A DNA stretch of 64,000 bases from Vibrio ziniensis. Lineage in GTDB: Bacteria > Pseudomonadota > Gammaproteobacteria > Enterobacterales > Vibrionaceae. This document shows positions 1 to 8,291 of the stretch, piece by piece. The notes below the pieces were generated by a model. It made no database searches. It worked only from the letters and a program-made list of their open reading frames with translations, and was not told the DNA's origin. Both the position numbers and the translations under genes were made by a program. Numbering within the stretch: position 1 is the first letter of the stretch; each line of letters opens with the position of its first letter. The DNA is taken from contig NZ_CP049332.1 in assembly GCF_011064285.1 (NCBI RefSeq), positions 806,001 through 870,000 of the forward strand, in the 5' to 3' direction.

Positions 1-358
1 AGTATTTAATTGGCGTGAGTTATAAGTATCCAGGCTTTTACTCTGATGACGAATAGTGAAATATTAAATTAAGCGTAATTGTTACATTTTGAAATACTTT
101 ATTTGAAAATATTTTTGGTTAATTATATGTTAATTATTGAGCGATTGTTCATCCTATTTCTCGCAATTTCTTGTCCTTATCCTCGCTATATAGAATGTGC
201 ATTTAACGACTAATTAACAATTCAACCAATTGTTTAATAAGTATAAGTTTTGTTGATTTTCTGACCTTGAAATAAATATATGTTGAGCGAAAATAATTAA
301 AAATAAATTACCAAAATTGAAAGGATTCATTGCTGTCACTTAATGAGGTAGGCATGTT
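1..358. other. Intergenic, left edge of window
   Basis: No gene is seen here. The stretch is strongly AT-rich. It ends in a possible ribosome binding site (GAGG near 345) about 10 bases before the next start. Anything further left is outside the window. Confidence 0.5.
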
Positions 359-727
359 ATGAAACTATTGTTGATACTAATGACGTCACTTTCTGCTGGC
401 GTTGCTTCTGCAGCTCATATTCATTCATTTCTATTAGGCATGTCTGTTGCTTCACTTGCTGTAGGCAGTTGCTATTGGTTTGCATTTAGAAGTACTCGAG
501 TACCTGAACTGGCAGTTTTCTTGCTGGTATGTGGTTTGCTTTCTAAGCTGGCTGTTACCGTAATTGGTGTTATGTGGGGCTTATCTGCTGAGTTGATCAC
601 TTCACCACTTGTTTTCGCACTCTCTTACTTGTTTTTCTCGATTACTGTTACCTATTTGTGGTTCAGCTACAGAGAGAGTATTACAGAGTTGCCGAAGATC
701 GTACGTAACCGTATGGCTCATTTGTAA
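359..727 (+). CDS. Small multi-pass membrane protein, unknown function
   Basis: The 122-residue product begins with a hydrophobic segment that could be a signal peptide or first membrane helix (residues 1-18). Three more hydrophobic stretches follow near 22-44, 50-72 and 82-102, and the tail is positively charged. This predicts an inner-membrane protein with about four helices. No known domain or catalytic motif was recognised. It is followed by a strong terminator, so it is probably a single-gene transcript. The start is supported by GAGG about 10 bases upstream. Confidence 0.7.
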   Translation: MKLLLILMTSLSAGVASAAHIHSFLLGMSVASLAVGSCYWFAFRSTRVPELAVFLLVCGLLSKLAVTVIGVMWGLSAELITSPLVFALSYLFFSITVTYLWFSYRESITELPKIVRNRMAHL

Positions 728-751
728 CACACAAACAATAAGACATATAGA

Positions 752-776
752 AAGGGGCCCTAAGGCCCCTTTTTGC
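752..776 (+). terminator. Intrinsic terminator after the 359-727 gene
   Basis: A GC-rich stem (AGGGGCC pairing with GGCCCCT around a short loop) is followed directly by a run of T, 25 bases after the stop codon. Confidence 0.85.
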
Positions 777-860
777 TGCCTGACGTACGACTATAGTCCT
801 AAAGTAGCGGGCATCATTTACTTATATACTTAATTGTAAATGACGTACAAAGGGACTGTT

Positions 861-1094
861 ATGGACATTGCATTGTTTTGGATAGAAAAAAGCATCTTAG
901 TGGCTGGAATCATCTTTGTTTTGACCAGTGTTACGCAATATGGTCGCCGTAGCCATGATTGGAAGGGCGTCATCACTATGTTTTATAAGCGTGTTCCTAT
1001 GTCCATTTCCGAATACAAGTGGTATAGATTGGGCATAGCCCTACTAGTCTGTGCGGTTCTATTACGTATTATAGTGCTTACTCTTTGGCCGTAA
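861..1094 (+). CDS. Small membrane protein, unknown function
   Basis: The 77-residue product has two predicted membrane helices (about 5-25 and 55-75 from the chosen start) joined by a basic loop. An in-frame ATG lies at 840, but AAAGGG at about 850-855 is correctly spaced for the ATG at 861, which is therefore preferred. No domain was recognised. It lies between the preceding terminator and the response-regulator operon, with about 100 bases before the latter. Confidence 0.6.
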   Translation: MDIALFWIEKSILVAGIIFVLTSVTQYGRRSHDWKGVITMFYKRVPMSISEYKWYRLGIALLVCAVLLRIIVLTLWP

Positions 1095-1195
1095 TCTCTA
1101 AAGTAATCAATAACTAGTTATCTACTTTTATCCCAAATTAGATATTTGGGTATACACTTTAGAGAGTCCTAACAAATTAAAGGGAAGGTGATGAT

Positions 1196-2200
1196 ATGTC
1201 GTTTCCTGTACTCATCTGTGATGACTCAGCGCTTGCACGAAAACAGATGGCGCGTTCCCTCCCTGCGACTCTAAATGCAAACATAACATTTGCAGAGCAT
1301 GGACTAGAAGCACTGCAAATTTTGCAACAGCAAACATTTAAGCTCATGTTTTTAGATCTAACTATGCCGGAGCTAGATGGTTTCGGAACGTTAGAAGAAA
1401 TAAAGAGCAGAGGTATCTCAACACCTGTTGTTGTTGTATCTGGTGATATTCAGCCTAAAGCGAAAGAACGTGTAATGGCTTTGGGTGCTAAGGCATTCAT
1501 TCAAAAACCTATTGATGTCAATGTACTCAAAGAAGTGTTGAGAACGCTTATTGAGCCTGCTTCGTTACCCAAAATCGTCACACCTGTTTCGTTTGAACTA
1601 CCAGCACTTCGCCGACGCGATATATATATGGAAGTTGCGAACGTGGCTATTGGTCGAGCCGCGGATGCCCTCGCAAGACACTTTGATGTTTTTGTTCATC
1701 TTCCATTACCAAATGTGAACATTTTTGAAGTTACCGAGCTTCATATGGCACTTCGTGACCTTGCTGATAACGTACACGTTTCCGGGGTATGTCAAGGATT
1801 CAGTGGTGAGGGTATTGCTGGTGAAGCTTTAGTACTGCTTAGTGATACCAGTGTTTCCGATCTAAAAAAACTAATGAAAGTACCTGCGGAAAGTGAGGAC
1901 CTTGAGGAGTTGGAGCTACTGATGGATGTCTCCAATATTTTGGTGGGTTCATTTCTCAATGGTTTAGGTGCACAAGCTGAAGTTCGCTTTTTCCAAAGTT
2001 CTCCAGTACTTCTAGGCCAACATATCACCATCGATTCCGTGATTGACTCAACAGCTGGTTCGTTTAGTAAAACGATGACCTTTGAAGTTAGCTATACAAT
2101 TGAAGACACTTCGATTCGCTGTGACCTATTATTTATGTTTGTGGACGAGTCATTACCATTACTCGATAGCAAACTAGCATACTTGATGGAGGATTTTTAA
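1196..2200 (+). CDS. Response regulator fused to a CheC/CheX-like phosphatase domain
   Basis: The N-terminal receiver domain (about residues 4-120) has the acidic pair D9/D10, the phospho-acceptor D54 and the conserved K104. The second half (about 138-330) fits the CheC/CheX/FliY phosphatase family. The family signature D-x3-E-x2-N-x22-P is present exactly as D142, E146, N149 and P172. A second copy reads E240, D244, N247, P270, so the acidic residue in the E position is shortened to D. Such fusions would receive a phosphoryl group and probably dephosphorylate a CheY-like partner. The stop codon overlaps the start of the PAS gene (TAATG), implying translational coupling. The start is supported by AAGG upstream. 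Confidence 0.85.
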   Translation: MSFPVLICDDSALARKQMARSLPATLNANITFAEHGLEALQILQQQTFKLMFLDLTMPELDGFGTLEEIKSRGISTPVVVVSGDIQPKAKERVMALGAKAFIQKPIDVNVLKEVLRTLIEPASLPKIVTPVSFELPALRRRDIYMEVANVAIGRAADALARHFDVFVHLPLPNVNIFEVTELHMALRDLADNVHVSGVCQGFSGEGIAGEALVLLSDTSVSDLKKLMKVPAESEDLEELELLMDVSNILVGSFLNGLGAQAEVRFFQSSPVLLGQHITIDSVIDSTAGSFSKTMTFEVSYTIEDTSIRCDLLFMFVDESLPLLDSKLAYLMEDF

Positions 2201-2646
2201 TGTTGTCTCTTCCTGCAGAATTTGAACAGTTTCATTGGATGGTCGACATGGTACAAAATGTCGATATGGGATTGATCGTGATCGATCGTGATTTCAATGT
2301 CCAAGTCTGGAACGGTTTCATGACCCACCACAGCGGAAAAATGGCTCAGGAAGTGATTGGAAAATCTTTGTTTGACGTTTTTCCAGAAATACCACAAGAG
2401 TGGTTTCGTCTTAAAACCAAACCAGTGTACGACTTAGGCTGCCGAAGTTTTATTACTTGGCAGCAACGTCCATACTTGTTTAAATGTCGCAACGTTCGTC
2501 CTGTGACACAGCAAGCTGATTTTATGTATCAAAACATAACATTAAACCCGATGCGTACGCCAACAGGTGCTGTTAATTCATTGTTTCTTTCTATCCAAGA
2601 TTCAACTGCAGAAGCCCTAGTGGTTTTGAAAGCAAATAAAGCTTAG
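2200..2646 (+). CDS. PAS-domain protein, coupled to the response regulator
   Basis: A 148-residue single-domain PAS protein. A PAS-like core spans about residues 12-135, with the hallmark start (NVDMGLIVIDRDFNVQVWN, about 20-38) and the turn VIGKSLFDVFPE. There is no kinase, GGDEF or HTH module, so it is a stand-alone sensor or adaptor. The ATG overlaps the preceding stop codon by one base (TAATG), so the two proteins are made together. It may present a redox or ligand signal to the receiver-phosphatase partner; this is inference from gene order only. Confidence 0.75.
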   Translation: MLSLPAEFEQFHWMVDMVQNVDMGLIVIDRDFNVQVWNGFMTHHSGKMAQEVIGKSLFDVFPEIPQEWFRLKTKPVYDLGCRSFITWQQRPYLFKCRNVRPVTQQADFMYQNITLNPMRTPTGAVNSLFLSIQDSTAEALVVLKANKA

Positions 2647-2707
2647 AACAAGTTTAAATTGTCTAGATTGAGATATTTCAGATTTGGGTTAGCAAAGAGG
2701 AATTACT

Positions 2708-4180
2708 ATGCCTTTACCCAGCGTTTTTTATACAGCACAACAAGTAAAACAAGGTGAGCTTTTAGCTGCAAAATCAACTGGGCTAGAAATGTTCAGTTTG
2801 ATGGAAAGAGCTGGCCAAGCGGCTTTCACCATAGCCTTCGCTCAGTACCCAGGTACACATCATTGGCTAGTTTGTTGCGGTGGCGGTAATAACGGTGGGG
2901 ACGGTTATATTGTCGCTTGTTTAGCGAAATCTATGGGGGTTCAGGTTACAGTTTGGCAACATGGTGATCCTGAAAACCTAAAGGGCGATGCACTGTCAGC
3001 TTATTATCATTGGTTGGATCATGGAGGTGAGGTTTATCCTTTCGATGATGCTATTCCAGACGATATAGACCTCATAATCGATGGCTTGCTTGGTACAGGG
3101 CTAACGGGAACTGTTCGTGAACGTATTCAGGACATGATCCAATTGATTAACACTAGTAATGTACCAGTTGTAGCTATCGATGTCCCTTCTGGGTTATGTG
3201 CTAATACAGGTGCAGTGCTTGGTGTAGCCGTTAAAGCAAATCATACAATAAGCTTTATTGGACTAAAGCAAGGACTAGTGACAGGACAAGCTCGAAATTA
3301 TGTCGGTCAACTGCATTTTGCAGGATTAGGTATTGAAGAAAGTTTCGAGCAGCAAAATGAGCCGACTCTAAGGTCTATCTCTCCTAAAACCATAAAGTCG
3401 ATGCTCTCCCAGAGAGAAGCCTGTGCTCATAAAGGTATGTACGGTAAAGCACTCTTAGTAGGTGGTAATGAAGGCATGGGGGGGGCCGTAATACTTGCCG
3501 CCCAAGCGTGTGCTCGAGTTGGATGTGGTTTAACTGCTTCACTGCTACACCCATCTAATGTTTCATCCATCTTGGTATCGATACCTGAAGTGATGAGTGC
3601 CAGTTGGGATGATGAACAGCGAATTAAGCAAAGACTAGATTGGAGCAGCGTAGTCGCTATTGGGCCTGGGCTTGGTAGAGATTCAAAAGCAGAACGGATT
3701 TTCTGTCACATTCAAGATCTTCCAGTAAAGAAAGTTGTTGATGCTGATGCCTTATATTTTCTCGCACGAAACCCAAATACAGATGATTATCGAATTATCA
3801 CACCGCATCCAGCAGAGGCGGCAAGGCTACTCGGTGTGGATGTTAGCGCTATTGAATCAGACCGATTCAAAGCTATAAAAGAGCTTCAGAATAAGTACGG
3901 TGGTATTGTGGTATTAAAAGGTGCAGGAACGTTAGTCAGTGATGGCAAAGAAACTTATGTATGCTTGGCTGGTAATCCAGGCATGGCAACTGGTGGAATG
4001 GGAGATGTGTTGACAGGTGTCATTACCTCAATTCTTGCGCAAGGTTTAAGCTGCTTTGACGCTGCTAAATTGGGAGTCATCATTCACAGTAAAGCAGCTG
4101 ATTTGAATGCAAAAGAAAAGGGTGAACGGGGAATGTTAGCCAGCGATTTGCTTTGTCACTTGCGCAGTTTGGTTAATTAG
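2708..4180 (+). CDS. nnr: Bifunctional NAD(P)H-hydrate repair enzyme
   Basis: A 490-residue fusion of the two metabolite-repair activities that restore hydrated NAD(P)H. The N-terminal YjeF_N epimerase domain (about 1-215) contains GGGNNGGDGY (58-67), DGLLGTGL and VPSGL. The C-terminal ADP/ATP-dependent dehydratase domain (about 225-490) contains GHKG-like AHKGMYGKALLVGG, IGPGLGRD, VDADAL, TPHPAEAARLLG, VLKGAGT and GNPGMATGGMGD. Length and domain order match the usual bacterial Nnr (YjeF). AGAGG is well placed before the ATG. In many proteobacteria this gene precedes tsaE; here it does not, so the position is atypical but the gene is intact. Confidence 0.95.
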   Translation: MPLPSVFYTAQQVKQGELLAAKSTGLEMFSLMERAGQAAFTIAFAQYPGTHHWLVCCGGGNNGGDGYIVACLAKSMGVQVTVWQHGDPENLKGDALSAYYHWLDHGGEVYPFDDAIPDDIDLIIDGLLGTGLTGTVRERIQDMIQLINTSNVPVVAIDVPSGLCANTGAVLGVAVKANHTISFIGLKQGLVTGQARNYVGQLHFAGLGIEESFEQQNEPTLRSISPKTIKSMLSQREACAHKGMYGKALLVGGNEGMGGAVILAAQACARVGCGLTASLLHPSNVSSILVSIPEVMSASWDDEQRIKQRLDWSSVVAIGPGLGRDSKAERIFCHIQDLPVKKVVDADALYFLARNPNTDDYRIITPHPAEAARLLGVDVSAIESDRFKAIKELQNKYGGIVVLKGAGTLVSDGKETYVCLAGNPGMATGGMGDVLTGVITSILAQGLSCFDAAKLGVIIHSKAADLNAKEKGERGMLASDLLCHLRSLVN

Positions 4181-4198
4181 CTTGTTTGGTTACTTAGT

Positions 4199-4753
4199 TC
4201 ACAAGCTAAATCGAGCTCCTAAAGTAAAAGAAGTCGCCGAATATTCGTTCTGCAAATCCTGAAATTTGAGCTCAACACTTAATTCTAGTTTTTCAACGTA
4301 CATAGGTTGCATTGTTGCACCAATACCGATGTATGGATTGATACCTGAGTAATCTTGGCTTAGCTCGGGGCTAAAACTGGTATTGCTTTCCTCTAAATTG
4401 GTCTGTCCAAGACCGCCTTTAGCATACACGCTAGTATAACTATTGATTGGCTGTTCAATTCGAGCTCCTGCAAAGAAACTGCGATATTTGACCAGCAGTG
4501 GTTCGCCATCATTATCAAAAAATGTAGCGCCGTTAGAAATAGTGTCGGTATAACCGAAGTCAACGCCCACATAAGGAGATAAATAATAACTGTAACCGAG
4601 AGTAGTAGTCCATGCGCTCTCAGTCGAGTTGCTATTTTCTATATTGTTATAACCACTATTGGCATAAAATTGATGTCGAGATATTGCTGCTAGAGTAGGT
4701 AAAGCTAAAAATAAAAGGAATAAACCAACACTAGTCTGCCCTAAATATTTCAT
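4199..4753 (-). CDS. Small outer-membrane beta-barrel protein
   Basis: The open frame extends to 4855, but the internal ATG at 4753 has TGGAG at the right distance and opens a typical signal peptide (GLFLLFLALPTLAA), so 4753 is chosen, giving 184 residues. The mature part is a series of alternating amphipathic strands rich in Tyr, Gly and Asn (for example LGYSYYLSPYVGVDFGYTD), ending in ARFSL. This fits an eight-stranded OmpA/OmpW-like porin-type barrel (OMP_b-brl). It converges on nnr, with 18 bases between the stops. The specific function cannot be named. Confidence 0.75.
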   Translation of the reverse strand: MKYLGQTSVGLFLLFLALPTLAAISRHQFYANSGYNNIENSNSTESAWTTTLGYSYYLSPYVGVDFGYTDTISNGATFFDNDGEPLLVKYRSFFAGARIEQPINSYTSVYAKGGLGQTNLEESNTSFSPELSQDYSGINPYIGIGATMQPMYVEKLELSVELKFQDLQNEYSATSFTLGARFSL

Positions 4754-5348
4754 CTTTTTCTCCACTGCACTCAGTAACAAAAGCTCTTGTGTCTCTATGG
4801 GGTCAGATACTCTATTATGATTTTGATTGAATATTGTTGTCTGTTTGTTTCCCAAAAGTTCAAATACAAAACTTTATAAAATATTAGCAATTTGTTTTTA
4901 TCTTTACTCGCAGCAAAAAGCTGTGATCTAAATTTGATCGGGTGAAAAATGAACGAAAGTTAAGATTGAAGTGTCCTGGTTTTAAGTGAACTAATTCACA
5001 TAGTTTCAATTCAATGTTGTAGTTCAACGATGGCACAAACGTTTGCCAAAAGAAGAAGATTTGTTGATGGTTAAGCTAATTTATTGATATGTAAGATTTT
5101 GAAGAGGTTTAACTTGATAAGGAAGGAAATGTCTATCCGAAGGATATGAAATCTTCGCTAGGATAACATAAAAAAAATACAAATATCAGACTTGTAGGAA
5201 AGAAATCACAACCTATAATGCTGAAAACCGGAGCGTCTGCCAACGCTCCGGTTTTTTTGTGTCCGAAAAGTGATTACGTCTGCCAACGTGCTCACTACAC
5301 ACTCTGTAAAAAGAGACACAAACTGTGAATTAATCAAGGAATTACACA
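4754..5348. other. Long guaC upstream region
   Basis: About 595 bases without a convincing gene. It holds an intrinsic-terminator hairpin (5227-5258) ending 90 bases before guaC, and two copies of CGTCTGCCAACG (5234-5245, inside the hairpin, and 5277-5288). The hairpin could end an unannotated small RNA or be a leader attenuator. The region does not match the purine riboswitch core as I know it. Confidence 0.5.
5227..5258 (+). terminator. Rho-independent terminator upstream of guaC
   Basis: The stem ACCGGAGCG pairs with CGCTCCGGT around the loop TCTGCCA and is followed by seven T. No open reading frame precedes it on this strand, so it terminates either a small RNA or a guaC leader transcript. 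Confidence 0.75.
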
Positions 5349-6392
5349 ATGCGTATCGAACAAGAACTTAAGTTAGGTTTCAAAGATGTACTGTTTCGCC
5401 CGAAACGTTCAACTCTTAAAAGTCGATCTCAAGTAAATTTAACCCGCGAGTTTACCTTCAAGCACAGTGGTCGTCAATGGTCTGGAGTACCTGTCATCGC
5501 TGCAAACATGGACTCTGTAGGCAGCTTTAAAATGGCCGAGGCTTTAGCAAAACACAATGTCATGACTGCTATTCATAAACACTATAGTGTCGAGCAGTGG
5601 GCTGAGTTTGTGCAAAGCGCGGCCGCTGATACGTTGAAAAACGTTATGGTATCTACAGGGACCTCTGATAATGACTTTCAAAAGACTAAAGACATTATGG
5701 CGATGAGCGAAGAGATAATTTTCATCTGTATAGATATTGCTAACGGTTATTCAGAGCACCTAGTCGATTACGTACAAAAAGTACGAGTTGCTTTCCCAAA
5801 TAAAGTGATTGTTGCTGGTAATGTTGTAACTGGTGATATGGTGGAAGAGCTGATTCTCGCGGGTGCAGATATCGTGAAAGTCGGTATTGGTCCGGGTTCT
5901 GTTTGTACAACACGAGTGAAAACAGGTGTTGGCTACCCACAGCTTTCTGCCATTATTGAGTGTGCAGATGCTGCCCACGGCCTTGGTGGTCGTATTATCG
6001 GCGACGGTGGATGTACTTGTCCGGGTGATGTAGCTAAAGCTTTCGGTGGCGGTGCTGATTTCGTTATGCTTGGCGGCATGTTAGCTGGTCACGAAGAAGC
6101 TGGTGGTGAGCTAGTCGAGAAGAACGGAGAGACCTTCATGAAATTCTATGGCATGTCATCTAAGAGCGCCATGGACAAGCACTCTGGTGGTGTTGCTGGT
6201 TACCGCGCAGCTGAAGGAAAAACCGTATTAATTCCATTCCGTGGTCCTGTTGAAAATACCATTCAAGATGTTCTTGGTGGCGTGCGTTCAACGTGTACAT
6301 ATGTAGGTGCAGCCTCGCTTAAAGAGCTAACGAAGCGCACTACGTTCATCCGCGTACAAGAGCAAGAGAACAACGTTTACGGTAAAGAGTAA
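5349..6392 (+). CDS. guaC: GMP reductase
   Basis: Cytoplasmic enzyme that converts GMP to IMP with NADPH in purine salvage. The 347-residue protein has the IMPDH/GMPR barrel with the active-site loop [11 protein letters not shown] (catalytic C186, the same number as in E. coli GuaC), [20 protein letters not shown] and the flap [13 protein letters not shown]. Length is exactly that of the family. RBS AAGGA lies before the ATG. The stop codon is 20 bases upstream of the terminus of a Tn7-like element. The coding sequence is intact, but its own terminator now seems to lie 53 kb away. guaC is a known attachment gene for I-F3 Tn7-like transposons. Confidence 0.97.
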   Translation: MRIEQELKLGFKDVLFRPKRSTLKSRSQVNLTREFTFKHSGRQWSGVPVIAANMDSVGSFKMAEALAKHNVMTAIHKHYSVEQWAEFVQSAAADTLKNVMVSTGTSDNDFQKTKDIMAMSEEIIFICIDIANGYSEHLVDYVQKVRVAFPNKVIVAGNVVTGDMVEELILAGADIVKVGIGPGSVCTTRVKTGVGYPQLSAIIECADAAHGLGGRIIGDGGCTCPGDVAKAFGGGADFVMLGGMLAGHEEAGGELVEKNGETFMKFYGMSSKSAMDKHSGGVAGYRAAEGKTVLIPFRGPVENTIQDVLGGVRSTCTYVGAASLKELTKRTTFIRVQEQENNVYGKE

Positions 6393-6407
6393 AATTCCAA
6401 CTCTTCG

Positions 6408-6412
6408 GGAAA
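6408..6412. repeat. Target-site duplication, guaC side (GGAAA)
   Basis: GGAAA directly precedes the terminal TGTTG at 6413 and is repeated at 59586-59590 directly after the terminal CAACA at the other end. A 5-bp duplication is characteristic of Tn7 family insertion. Confidence 0.85.
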
Positions 6413-6479
6413 TGTTGTTGAAACAACCAGATATTTACAACCATATATTGATATTTGGTACAACCATAATTTGATATTG
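6413..6479 (+). repeat. Transposon right end with three TnsB-type sites
   Basis: Terminal TGTTG is followed by a shortened site AAACAACCAGATATT (from 6421), a full site TACAACCATATATTGATATT (6436-6455) and a full site TACAACCATAATTTGATATT (6459-6478). The last two are 23 bp apart and differ at two positions. The first site looks like a normal one that lost six bases (TAAAAT) after CAACCA. Confidence 0.85.
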
Positions 6480-6535
6480 CCTCTTCATAGTCTAGACTTA
6501 TGTAAGTTTACGACAAAATCGTGAAGAGGCAATAT
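6474..6535 (+). promoter_or_regulatory. 14-bp inverted repeat that can hide a ribosome binding site
   Basis: ATATTGCCTCTTCA (6474-6487) is perfectly repeated in inverse at 6522-6535 with a 34-base loop. The right arm contains GAAGAGG, the ribosome binding site of the ATG at 6538. The left arm overlaps the last TnsB-type site. A promoter-like pair (TTGATA at 6471, TAGACT at 6493) would start transcription inside the loop, so only read-through RNA would form the hairpin (inference). Confidence 0.6.
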
Positions 6536-6537
6536 TA

Positions 6538-6618
6538 TGTCTGCTCTGCCTTCCCCTTCTATTTCCACTCTAATTGCACTTGAAAGTGCATTTGTTACTC
6601 CTGCTCGAAACTGACTAC
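6538..6618 (+). pseudogene. Short reading frame just inside the right end, possible tnsA remnant
   Basis: A 26-codon frame beginning MSALPSPSISTLIALESAF has a good ribosome binding site (GAAGAGG, 8 bases upstream) and stops at TGA. It sits where tnsA starts in Tn7-type elements, immediately inside the right end. Its sequence resembles my memory of TnsA N-termini in this family, but this could not be verified. The downstream frames are broken, so if it is tnsA only the first residues remain. It could also be a leader peptide. Confidence 0.35.
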
Positions 6619-6685
6619 TACGACAATATGCTGTGGTGATATTTCTAAGTGTATTGAGCGTTTAACTATCGCCTAGAAGCTATAA

Positions 6686-6847
6686 CTGTGCTTTAGGTCA
6701 CTTACAAATCCAACTGAAAACCTCTTCCATTATTGTGATCAACCTATCTATTACGACCTATGTTCTAGGGCATTTAAACTGTTAGCCCACAGTTTGCAAG
6801 GTTGGTCATTTAGAGATGCAACATCCGTTATTACGGTATTTAGTTGA
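6686..6847 (+). other. Open stretch without start codon, possible gene fragment
   Basis: A 53-codon open stretch in another frame than 6538 reads like coding sequence (for example CDQPIYYDLCSRAFKLLAHS near its middle) and ends at TGA 6845. There is no start codon and a stop lies just upstream. It may be the end of a decayed gene lost between the transposon end and the PTS gene. No family was recognised. The rest of 6393-6939 holds the transposon end and the PTS promoter region. Confidence 0.3.
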
Positions 6848-6906
6848 TGTTTTTATGATTTGGCAGACGAGATTACTACCGAGTCTTTCGATTCGGTAAC
6901 AATAAA

Positions 6907-6918
6907 CAGTTATAACAA
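6907..6918 (+). promoter_or_regulatory. CAGTTATAACAA box, PTS IIC operon
   Basis: First of three copies of CAGTTATAACAA in this sugar region (others at 12112-12123 and 15190-15201). The core GTTATAAC is a palindrome. Here it lies 21 bases before the PTS IIC start, so binding could block or assist transcription initiation. Confidence 0.5.
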
Positions 6919-6939
6919 CTTAGTGAAACGGTCGAAATT

Positions 6940-8286
6940 ATGAACATTGATACAACTAAAATGCAGGATAGCTTAATGGCTATTATGCAGAAAATTGGGC
7001 AAAACAGATATTTGCAATCCATTATGAGAGGCATGATGATGGTGTTGCCTGCAACCATCATGAGTTCTTTCGCAACCCTGCTAAAAGTACTACCAATACA
7101 GGCTTACCAAGATTTTATCTTGAAACATAATCTGGCTCAGTTCTTTGATATCCCGATTAACTTCACCAACAACTTCCTAGCGGTTCTTGTCGCCTTTTCT
7201 GTTGCTTACACTCTTGCAAAAAGCTTCGATGTTGATGGATTCACCGCAGGTCTGATATCTATGATATCGTTCTTCATTCTTACACCTTACGAACTGGGTG
7301 AGATGGGACCACTGGGGCAAGCGTACTCCATTCCGAACACATGGCTGGGTGCTATGGGCTTGTTTACCGGTATCATGGTGGCGTTTATTTCCGCGCGGAC
7401 GTTCGTTTGGATCACCAAGAAAGGGTTGATTATTCGTATGCCAGACGGTGTACCTGAATTTATCTCTAAATCGTTCTCAGCTCTTGTTCCTGGTTTAGTT
7501 ATCTTAACTTCTTTCACAGTACTGTCTGCGACTATCACCATCAATGAGCTGGGGAGTGTACACCAAATTATATACGGTATTATTCAGGCTCCACTAACGG
7601 ATCTTGGTGCTGGTATCGGCTCGGTAATTATCGTTTCACTTGTTGCACAAACGCTGTGGTTCTTCGGTTTACACGGTCATGCAATCACTCTGGGTATTGT
7701 TGCTCCAATTTGGTTTGCAATGGATGCAGCTCAGCTAGCAGCATTTTCAGCGGGTGCACCAACACCAAACATTACTGGTTTTGCGTTCTTTATGACTTAT
7801 ACCGCGGGTGACTTGCTACCTCTTGCATTCATGCTTGCGTTTATGGCTAGAAGCCAGCGTTACAAAACATTGGGTCGCATCTCACTACCGCCAGCAGTGT
7901 TTACCATTGGTGAACCAATGGCATACGGTGTGCCACTAGTAATGAACTTTGCGCTTGCTATACCGTACATTCTGCTTAACTCAGTTCTTCTTGCTGCCGC
8001 TTACTACTTAACGTTGGCCGGTGTTCTTCCTGCTGTTGCGGGTGTGATGACCCCTGCTGGTATGCCAGTTATTGTATCGGGCTTTATGCAGGGTAGTTGG
8101 AAGATTGCAGCATTCCAGTTCGTTGCTCTGTTTATCCGCTTTGCTGGCTGGTACTTCTTCTTCAAGATTGCAGATCGCATTGCTTTTGCTGAAGAGACAG
8201 AAGAGGAGCGACAAGCTCTGATTGCAGAACAGAAACGTGCTCGTGAGCAATTAGAATCAGAACCATCATCAGAAGTGAGCGCATAA
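6940..8286 (+). CDS. PTS lactose/cellobiose-type permease, EIIC subunit
   Basis: Inner-membrane channel of a beta-glucoside-type phosphotransferase system; it imports and presents a disaccharide for phosphorylation. The 448 residues contain about ten hydrophobic segments and the family motifs FFGLHGHA (about 245) and GEPMAYGVPLVMN (about 325). A charged tail (EETEEERQALIAEQKRARE) follows. The matching IIB and IIA genes are 7-9 kb away (15377 and 15774) rather than adjacent. It forms an apparent operon with the rhamnosidase (5-base gap) and an AraC regulator. The RBS is weak. Substrate unknown; the neighbour suggests a rhamnosyl-glucoside. Confidence 0.9.
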   Translation: MNIDTTKMQDSLMAIMQKIGQNRYLQSIMRGMMMVLPATIMSSFATLLKVLPIQAYQDFILKHNLAQFFDIPINFTNNFLAVLVAFSVAYTLAKSFDVDGFTAGLISMISFFILTPYELGEMGPLGQAYSIPNTWLGAMGLFTGIMVAFISARTFVWITKKGLIIRMPDGVPEFISKSFSALVPGLVILTSFTVLSATITINELGSVHQIIYGIIQAPLTDLGAGIGSVIIVSLVAQTLWFFGLHGHAITLGIVAPIWFAMDAAQLAAFSAGAPTPNITGFAFFMTYTAGDLLPLAFMLAFMARSQRYKTLGRISLPPAVFTIGEPMAYGVPLVMNFALAIPYILLNSVLLAAAYYLTLAGVLPAVAGVMTPAGMPVIVSGFMQGSWKIAAFQFVALFIRFAGWYFFFKIADRIAFAEETEEERQALIAEQKRAREQLESEPSSEVSA

Positions 8287-8291
8287 GCTTT

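Noticed and set aside
5160..5260. Purine riboswitch upstream of guaC
   Set aside because: CACAACCTATAATGCTG superficially recalls the aptamer, but the conserved loops and pairing partners are not found.
6411..6415. AATGT as the target duplication, with the terminus at 6416
   Set aside because: TGTTGAAACAACC at 6416 is a good terminus by sequence, but AATGT is not repeated at the far end, whereas GGAAA is exact for 6413 and 59585.
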